19,477 bases of DNA from Flavobacteriales bacterium UBA4474 (GTDB lineage Bacteria; Bacteroidota; Bacteroidia; Flavobacteriales_D; Sanyastnellaceae), in NCBI GenBank assembly GCA_002389295.1, contig DGOE01000111.1:1-19477 (forward strand), in the 5' to 3' direction. The notes under the pieces are model-generated. The model saw only the letters and a program-made list of their open reading frames with translations, had not been told where the DNA came from and searched no databases. Shown here piece after piece: positions 14,811 to 19,477 of this stretch. The position numbers and the translations under genes are program-made. How positions within the stretch are numbered: the stretch's first letter is position 1; every line of letters begins with the position of its first letter.

Positions 14811-15245
14811 ATGGCAAGACAGCGTACGACCAACGTGTCCCTGGACCAGGGCATCAACCGCATCGTGGAGGGCACCCATGTCGAGGGCAGCATTCGCAGT
14901 GAAGGCAGTATCCGCATTGACGGCTCGTTCAAAGGGGACATCCATACGGCTGCCCGATTGGTGATTGGCGCAAGCGGTAAGGTTGAGGGTCGTGTGGACT
15001 GCATGGACTGTGAGTCCGAAGGGTTGGTGCTCGGGGAATTGCGGGTGGCCGGCTTGTTGAGCCTCAAAGCTTCGAGCCGCGTAGATGGAGAGATTCAATA
15101 CGGCAGGATGGCGGTTGAGGCCGGTGCCCAGATTGTCGGAACGTGTCGGCTTGATGCAGAACCGGAGATGCAGGTTGCATCCGAAGAGCACAGTGCTTCC
15201 AAGACAAACAATGCCGAACAGACCCCCCTCCAGCAATCGGCGTGA
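14811..15245 (+). CDS. Bactofilin (polymer-forming cytoskeletal protein)
   Basis: A 144-residue protein with a central bactofilin beta-helix domain (about residues 18-110). Repeated short strands each carry Gly and Val/Ile at regular spacing (GTHVEGSIRSEGSIRIDGSF, then VIGASGKVEGRVDC, then VLGELRVAGLL and SLKASSRVDGEIQYG). The flanking termini are polar and disordered, as usual. Bactofilins form filaments on the inner face of the membrane and often place cell-wall enzymes. ATG 14811 is chosen over in-frame TTG 14787 and GTG 14790, since MARQRTTN gives the short tail seen in the family. It starts 30 bases after sprE and overlaps the atpZ start by 35 bases, so it is probably co-transcribed with both. 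Confidence 0.92.
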   Translation: MARQRTTNVSLDQGINRIVEGTHVEGSIRSEGSIRIDGSFKGDIHTAARLVIGASGKVEGRVDCMDCESEGLVLGELRVAGLLSLKASSRVDGEIQYGRMAVEAGAQIVGTCRLDAEPEMQVASEEHSASKTNNAEQTPLQQSA

Positions 15246-15435
15246 AGACCGGTCTCGGTCTATGGGAAATATGGGAATGGCCTACACATTGGCCGCCGGA
15301 ATAGGCGGTGGAGCATGGTTGGGTTGGAAATGGGATGCCGCAGCGGGCCACAAAGTGGCTTGGGCCACCGCGCTGTGTTCCTTGTTGGGCCTGGCCGCTG
15401 CCTTTACCATTGTTTTTAGGGGGTTGAACCGATGA
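15211..15435 (+). CDS. atpZ: AtpZ/AtpI-family small membrane protein
   Basis: A 74-residue protein with a basic N-terminal tail and two predicted membrane helices (about 22-38 and 48-68). The first carries GGGAWLGWKWD, the glycine-rich GxxLGxxxD pattern of the AtpZ family. AtpZ-type proteins are encoded at the head of atp operons and are linked to ATP synthase assembly or to Mg/Ca uptake; the role is not certain. The start is ambiguous: ATG 15211 lies inside the bactofilin 3' end, while ATG 15262 would give 57 residues. I favour 15211 because it provides the usual basic tail. The stop overlaps the next start as ATGA. Confidence 0.75.
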   Translation: MPNRPPSSNRREDRSRSMGNMGMAYTLAAGIGGGAWLGWKWDAAAGHKVAWATALCSLLGLAAAFTIVFRGLNR

Positions 15436-15812
15436 AGTTTTTTGTGTTGGTGGCGCTGACTGCGCTGGGATCGTTGTTGTTGATCCACACGCTTGACCCC
15501 CCTTTGATGACGGACTCCGTGCGCATGCCACTGACCATTTTGGTGGTGACTTTGGCGGCGCTTACCCTGTTCTTGGAGCGCTGGCTCAGGCCTGGTGAGG
15601 GTGGTCGACCGGGTGTTCAGGTCAGAAAAGTGATGGGCCTGACCATGATCAAGATGTTTTTGATGTTGGGGATCATTCTGGCCTACCTGTTGGCGGGAAT
15701 GCCCGACCCCAAAGTGTTTGGCGTCGCTGCCTATTTGGTGTACCTGTCGTTTACGGGGATTCTCGTTGCGGAATCCATGCGCCATGTGGCGCCACCCACG
15801 GACCCGCGTTGA
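15432..15812 (+). CDS. Uncharacterised four-helix membrane protein of the atp operon (AtpI-like position)
   Basis: A 126-residue integral membrane protein with about four hydrophobic segments (about 2-20, 33-48, 69-88, 95-114) and a basic loop between the second and third (RWLRPGEGGRPGVQVRK). I do not recognise clear family motifs. Size, topology and position, between atpZ and atpB and coupled to atpZ by ATGA, match what AtpI (UncI) has in other bacteria, where it helps c-ring assembly. This is an inference from position. An 84-base gap separates it from atpB. Confidence 0.75.
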   Translation: MKFFVLVALTALGSLLLIHTLDPPLMTDSVRMPLTILVVTLAALTLFLERWLRPGEGGRPGVQVRKVMGLTMIKMFLMLGIILAYLLAGMPDPKVFGVAAYLVYLSFTGILVAESMRHVAPPTDPR

Positions 15813-15864
15813 TACTTATTTGCTGCACTTTGAATCCGGTGCAAGCGGGAAGGAAATCGGGCAC

Positions 15865-15872
15865 TATCTTCG
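15865..15872 (+). promoter_or_regulatory. -7-like box before atpB
   Basis: TATCTTCG, one mismatch from TAnnTTTG, lies 24 bases before the atpB ATG. No TTG occurs at the proper distance upstream; a TTTG at 15829-15832 is 32 bases away. It may give the ATP synthase core genes an extra internal promoter. Weak evidence. Confidence 0.25.
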
Positions 15873-15896
15873 CACTCAAATTCGCAGAAAGCGATC

Positions 15897-17042
15897 ATGC
15901 ACGCCCTCCCCAACCGTATTGAGCGGAGTTGTTTGAAAGGTCTGTCCTTGGGCATTTTCCTTCTCGCGTTGGGAAGCGTCCAAGCGTCCAGCGAGCACGG
16001 AGATGAAGGAGACTTCAACCCGAGCGAGTTTATCATACACCACATTGCAGATGCGCACGAAATTCACCTGATGGGTGGCGTGCACATTCCGCTTCCTGTC
16101 ATCGTGTATGCGCCGGAGTCTGGTGCGTTTGACATCTTCATGAGCAGTGTGTTTCATCACGGGGCGCACCACGGCGCATCGGGGTTGTGGTACACGTATG
16201 ACCACGGGGTGTTGGCGGCACATGACCACGACCCTTCGGGACACAGCCACGGAACGGACCACGGTCACGGAGAGGAAGACCATGCGGACCACGGCCATGG
16301 TGAGGGCCATCATGCCGGTGGTGTGGACATAGTCGACCTGTCCATTACGAAGAGCATTTTCGGCATGTTGCTGATGATGGGCTTGGTGCTCGTGCTTTTC
16401 GGAAGCGCCGCCCGGGGCTACTCGAAAAGAAAGGGCCAGGCGCCCAAGGGACTGCAGAACGCACTGGAGCCGCTGATTTTATTCCTTCGTGATGAGGTGG
16501 CCGTACCCAGTATTGGCAAGAAAAAGGCAGACCGCTATCTGCCCTTCTTGTTGACGGTGTTCTTTTTCATCTTCTTCAGCAACCTGCTGGGCCTGATTCC
16601 TTTTATCGGAGGTTTCAACATCACAGGAACGCTGGGCATCACCATGGTGTTGGCCGGTTTGGTTTTCATCATCACCACTTTTTCCGGCAACAAGCATTAT
16701 TGGGGCCACATCCTCTGGCCTCCCGGGGTGCCGCTTCCCATCAAGTTCATCCTTGTGCCGATTGAAATCGCCAGCATCTTCATCAAGCCAGCGGTGCTCA
16801 TGATTCGTTTGACGGCGAACATCACGGCGGGTCACATCATCATTTTGTCCTTCACTTCGCTCATTTTCATTCTGGGGAACCAGTTTGGGCAAGGTGTCGG
16901 CATGGGTACGGGCGTTTTTTCAGCGCTCTTCATGATTTTCATGTACCTGATCGAATTCCTGGTTGCCTTCTTGCAGGCATATGTATTTACCCTCTTGGCC
17001 GCACTGTACTTCGGTGAGGCCACCCAGGAAGCACATCATTAA
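15897..17042 (+). CDS. atpB: F1Fo ATP synthase subunit a, Bacteroidota type with long His-rich N-terminus
   Basis: A 381-residue Fo subunit that forms the proton half-channels beside the c-ring. It begins with a signal peptide (about 1-31) and the Bacteroidota-type segment FNPSEFIIHHIADAHEIH. A periplasmic stretch follows in which residues 86-140 hold 16 His, mixed with Gly and Asp. The membrane domain runs from about 152 to 375 with the usual helices. The essential Arg is R304 in MIRLTANITAGH, and conserved Asn/Gln-bearing helices lie nearby. The stop is 30 bases before atpE, in an A/C-rich spacer without Shine-Dalgarno. Confidence 0.97.
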   Translation: MHALPNRIERSCLKGLSLGIFLLALGSVQASSEHGDEGDFNPSEFIIHHIADAHEIHLMGGVHIPLPVIVYAPESGAFDIFMSSVFHHGAHHGASGLWYTYDHGVLAAHDHDPSGHSHGTDHGHGEEDHADHGHGEGHHAGGVDIVDLSITKSIFGMLLMMGLVLVLFGSAARGYSKRKGQAPKGLQNALEPLILFLRDEVAVPSIGKKKADRYLPFLLTVFFFIFFSNLLGLIPFIGGFNITGTLGITMVLAGLVFIITTFSGNKHYWGHILWPPGVPLPIKFILVPIEIASIFIKPAVLMIRLTANITAGHIIILSFTSLIFILGNQFGQGVGMGTGVFSALFMIFMYLIEFLVAFLQAYVFTLLAALYFGEATQEAHH

Positions 17043-17072
17043 GACAACACAACCAACCCAAATCCATACACC

Positions 17073-17315
17073 ATGGAACTCGCAATGATCCTTTTGGAAT
17101 CTATGAATCAGGGCCTCGCAGGCCTCGGAGCCGGAGTGGCAGCTATTGGCGCCGGTATCGGTGTGGGCCGCATCGGCGGATCCGCACTCGAAGCCATGGC
17201 CCGTCAGCCTGAAATGAGTGGAGACCTTCGGGCCAACATGATTGTGGCAGCCGCTCTCGTTGAGGGTGTCGCGCTGTTCGCGGTCATCGTCTGTCTGCTG
17301 GTCGTCTTCGCTTAA
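17073..17315 (+). CDS. atpE: F1Fo ATP synthase subunit c
   Basis: An 80-residue hairpin of two membrane helices that builds the rotor ring. Helix 1 has the glycine ladder GAGVAAIGAGIGVGRIGG (residues 19-36), the cytoplasmic loop has RQPE (44-47), and helix 2 carries the ion-binding E64 in ALVEGVALFA. The residues after E64 are Gly-Val-Ala, not the Ser/Thr-Thr and Tyr set of sodium-binding rings, so the coupling ion is probably a proton. ATG 17073 is the first in-frame start; ATG 17085 is an alternative. The leader is rich in A and C, a common SD-independent arrangement in this phylum. Confidence 0.97.
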   Translation: MELAMILLESMNQGLAGLGAGVAAIGAGIGVGRIGGSALEAMARQPEMSGDLRANMIVAAALVEGVALFAVIVCLLVVFA

Positions 17316-17333
17316 TCGCTAGCGCACTCCGAC

Positions 17334-17831
17334 ATGGATGCGTTGTTGACACCCGCTTTTGGTTCTGTCGTTTGGGCGACGGTCTCTTTTTTGGTGGTCC
17401 TTTTCTTGCTCCGCAAGATGGCATGGGGCCCCATCCTCCAAGGTCTGAAAGACCGTGAGGAGGAAATAGAGGGCGCCCTGAATGCAGCCAAAGAAGCACG
17501 GGCTGAAATCCAGAATCTGCAATCGGACAACGAGCGCCTGTTGCAAGAGGCCCGTGCTGAGCGGGACGGCATGTTGCGCGATGCGCGGGACATGTCTGAC
17601 CGCATGGTGGCAGACGCCAAGGGCCTCGCCAAGGAAGAAGGTGAGCGCATGATCGCCCAGGCCAAGCAGGCCATTGATGGCGAACGCGCTGCCGCCGTGG
17701 CAGAGCTCAAGGCCGAAGTGGCCACGCTGAGCCTTGAGATCGCCGAGAAATTGGTGCGCAAGGAGCTCGGTGATGATGAGGCGCAGCAAGCGCTCATCGG
17801 CCGCATGATTTCTGATTCTAAACTGAACTGA
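17334..17831 (+). CDS. atpF: F1Fo ATP synthase subunit b
   Basis: A 165-residue peripheral-stalk subunit. An N-terminal membrane helix (about 10-27) is followed by the conserved WGPIL segment and a long charged alpha-helical coiled coil (about 35-150), which dimerises and binds delta. Length is typical for Bacteroidota. It starts 18 bases after atpE and ends 3 bases before atpH, so the genes are surely one transcript. Confidence 0.97.
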   Translation: MDALLTPAFGSVVWATVSFLVVLFLLRKMAWGPILQGLKDREEEIEGALNAAKEARAEIQNLQSDNERLLQEARAERDGMLRDARDMSDRMVADAKGLAKEEGERMIAQAKQAIDGERAAAVAELKAEVATLSLEIAEKLVRKELGDDEAQQALIGRMISDSKLN

Positions 17832-17834
17832 CCC

Positions 17835-18389
17835 ATGGCTTCTACAGCAGCAGCACGTCGTTATGGCAAGGCCCTTCTTTCGCTCTGTAAAGAGCAAGGA
17901 GCGGTGGATGCCGTTGACAGCGACATGCGCATGTTGGTGGAGGCCGTGGCGCAGAACCGCGAGCTGTCCGCCATTTTGGGCAGCCCTGTGGTGAGGCCAG
18001 AGAAGAAGGAGAGCATTGTGCGCGCCGTGTTTGCTGACGCACATGCTTTGTCTGTTGACTTTTTGGCCCTGTTGTCCCGCAAGGGGCGCGCGGGCTTGAT
18101 TGGCGACATGGCTTCTGCTTTCGTTGCGTTGGTGCGTGAGGAAAAAGGGGTCGTGCTGGCAGAAGTCATCACGGCAGCTCCTTTGGACGATGCGCGCCGC
18201 AAGGAAATCAATGAACTGATTGGCAAAGTCCACGAGGGAGGCGTGGAATTGTCTGAAAAAGTGGATCCCCACCTGATCGGCGGCTTCAAGCTGCGGGTTG
18301 GAGACCGGATGATCGACGCCACGGTGTATCAGACCCTGAGGTCCATGCACCGCAACCTCACCAACAACCCATACGAACCGGCTTACTGA
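17835..18389 (+). CDS. atpH: F1Fo ATP synthase subunit delta
   Basis: A 184-residue subunit that joins the b stalk to the top of the F1 head. The N-terminal helical bundle starts at AAARRYGKALL, and the C-terminal signature is DPHLIGGFKLRVGDRMIDATV (about 147-167). ATG 17835 comes 3 bases after the atpF stop. The next gene starts 15 bases after the stop. Confidence 0.97.
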   Translation: MASTAAARRYGKALLSLCKEQGAVDAVDSDMRMLVEAVAQNRELSAILGSPVVRPEKKESIVRAVFADAHALSVDFLALLSRKGRAGLIGDMASAFVALVREEKGVVLAEVITAAPLDDARRKEINELIGKVHEGGVELSEKVDPHLIGGFKLRVGDRMIDATVYQTLRSMHRNLTNNPYEPAY

Positions 18390-18404
18390 GCGTATTTCAA
18401 CCTC

Positions 18405-19477
18405 ATGTCCCAGATCAAACCCGCCGAAGTATCCGCCATCCTGCGTGAGCAGCTTGCCGGCAATCAGACCGAAGCAGACCTCCAAGAGGTTGGAACCGTC
18501 CTCCAGCTGGGAGACGGTATTGCCCGTATTTATGGCCTGTCCAATGTGCAGGCTGGTGAGCTCATTGAGTTCGAGAACGGTGTCCGCGGAATCGCGTTGA
18601 ACCTCGAGGAGGACAACGTGGGAGCGGTGTTGCTCGAGCCCTCCGGTGAACTCAAGGAGGGATCATCCGTGAAGCGCCTGAACCGCATTGCCTCCGTCAA
18701 AGTGGGACGCGGCATGTTGGGCCGTGTGGTCAACACCTTGGGCGAGCCCATCGACGGCAAGGGACACATTGAGGGTGACCTCTTTGAGATGCCGTTGGAG
18801 CGCAAGGCACCCGGTGTGATTTTCCGTCAGCCGGTAAACGAGCCCCTGCAGACGGGCATCAAGGCTGTCGACTCCATGATCCCCATTGGCCGTGGCCAGC
18901 GTGAGTTGATCATCGGTGACCGCCAGACGGGCAAAACGACGGTGGCGATCGATACGATCATCAACCAGAAGGAATTCTTTGATGCTGGAGAACCTGTTTT
19001 CTGCATCTACGTGGCCATTGGCCAAAAGGGCTCAACCGTGGCCGGCATTGTGCAGATCTTGGAAGAGGCTGGAGCGATGGCTTACACGGTGGTCGTAGCG
19101 GCTACTGCTGCTGACCCCGCCCCTTTGCAGTTCTATGCTCCGTTTACGGGTGCGGCGATTGGTGAGTTCTTCCGCGATACCGGCAACCCTGCTTTGGTGG
19201 TCTATGATGACCTGTCCAAGCAAGCTGTGGCCTACCGTGAGGTGTCCTTGTTGCTCCGCCGTCCTCCGGGCCGTGAAGCTTACCCTGGAGACGTATTCTA
19301 CCTGCACAGCCGCCTCTTGGAGCGCGCGGCCAAGGTGATTGCTGACGACAGCATCGCCAAGGACATGAACGACTTGCCTGAGAGCATTCGCCACATGGTC
19401 AAAGGCGGTGGATCTCTGACGGCATTGCCCATCATTGAAACCCAAGCGGGTGACGTGTCGGCGTACATTCCAACCAA
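18405..19477 (+). CDS. atpA: F1Fo ATP synthase subunit alpha (partial, 3' end beyond window)
   Basis: The first 357 codons of the alpha subunit, open to the window edge with no stop. The N-terminal beta-barrel (about 25-95) holds VLQLGDGIARIYGL. The nucleotide-binding domain has the Walker A motif GDRQTGKTT at 171-179 and the downstream ALVVYDDLSKQAVAYREVSLLLRRPPGREAYPGD block, which is nearly invariant in alpha subunits. The alpha subunit binds non-exchanging nucleotide and supplies an Arg to the catalytic beta site. ATG 18405 lies 15 bases after atpH. The full protein should be about 520-530 residues, and atpG is expected next. Confidence 0.98.
   Translation, partial: MSQIKPAEVSAILREQLAGNQTEADLQEVGTVLQLGDGIARIYGLSNVQAGELIEFENGVRGIALNLEEDNVGAVLLEPSGELKEGSSVKRLNRIASVKVGRGMLGRVVNTLGEPIDGKGHIEGDLFEMPLERKAPGVIFRQPVNEPLQTGIKAVDSMIPIGRGQRELIIGDRQTGKTTVAIDTIINQKEFFDAGEPVFCIYVAIGQKGSTVAGIVQILEEAGAMAYTVVVAATAADPAPLQFYAPFTGAAIGEFFRDTGNPALVVYDDLSKQAVAYREVSLLLRRPPGREAYPGDVFYLHSRLLERAAKVIADDSIAKDMNDLPESIRHMVKGGGSLTALPIIETQAGDVSAYIPT

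Noticed and set aside
17319..18485. 388-codon open frame on the minus strand
   Set aside because: Covers atpF and atpH in antisense; both plus-strand genes are unmistakable ATP synthase subunits.

Overview
This window is a stretch of chromosome from a member of the Bacteroidota. Three observations point there. There is a SprE/PorW-type lipoprotein of the type IX secretion and gliding machinery next to a bactofilin. The ATP synthase locus has the Bacteroidota form, in which subunit a carries a signal peptide and a long periplasmic N-terminus. Promoter boxes of the Bacteroidota type (TAnnTTTG with an upstream TTG) are present, while Shine-Dalgarno sequences are scarce. The moderately high GC content and gene style suggest a Flavobacteriales-like, perhaps marine, lineage, but I cannot name a genus.

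Layout. (1) 59-2820, plus strand: an ALDH7/antiquitin-type semialdehyde dehydrogenase, coupled by an ATGA overlap to a thioredoxin-fold lipoprotein. (2) 2795-4809, minus strand: rpiB followed by a secreted M28 zinc peptidase, also coupled by ATGA; the peptidase 3' end overlaps the lipoprotein gene by 26 bp in convergent orientation. (3) 4810-5286: a gene-free divergent region holding three inverted repeats in a row close to rpiB. (4) 5287-9874, plus strand: a MORN-repeat envelope protein, a soluble multi-PAS HisKA_2 histidine kinase (ATGA overlap) and a REC-LytTR response regulator, closed by a strong hairpin terminator. (5) 9930-10003, minus strand: tRNA-Asn(GTT), with its own promoter arranged divergently from a PfkB sugar kinase gene (10115-11083). 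(6) 11084-11950, minus strand: a membrane-anchored M23 peptidase whose stop codon abuts the PfkB stop codon. (7) 12063-19477, plus strand: sprE/porW, bactofilin, atpZ, a four-helix membrane protein, then atpB-atpE-atpF-atpH-atpA, with atpA cut by the window edge.

How the genes work together. The right-hand 7.4 kb reads as one possible transcription unit in which cell-envelope and T9SS/gliding genes lie directly upstream of the F1Fo ATP synthase, with a cell-wall hydrolase diverging from it. The central MORN-kinase-regulator trio looks like one signalling unit, with an envelope protein made together with a cytoplasmic sensor kinase and a DNA-binding regulator. The left part is metabolic and secretory housekeeping: semialdehyde oxidation, pentose phosphate isomerisation, secreted peptidase and envelope thiol chemistry. 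All genes appear intact. I found no mobile element, CRISPR array or rRNA, and no sign of recent transfer. The window is mostly conserved core genome; the least explained parts are the MORN/kinase/LytTR unit, the rpiB leader repeats, the unnamed gene before atpB and the His-rich stretch of AtpB.
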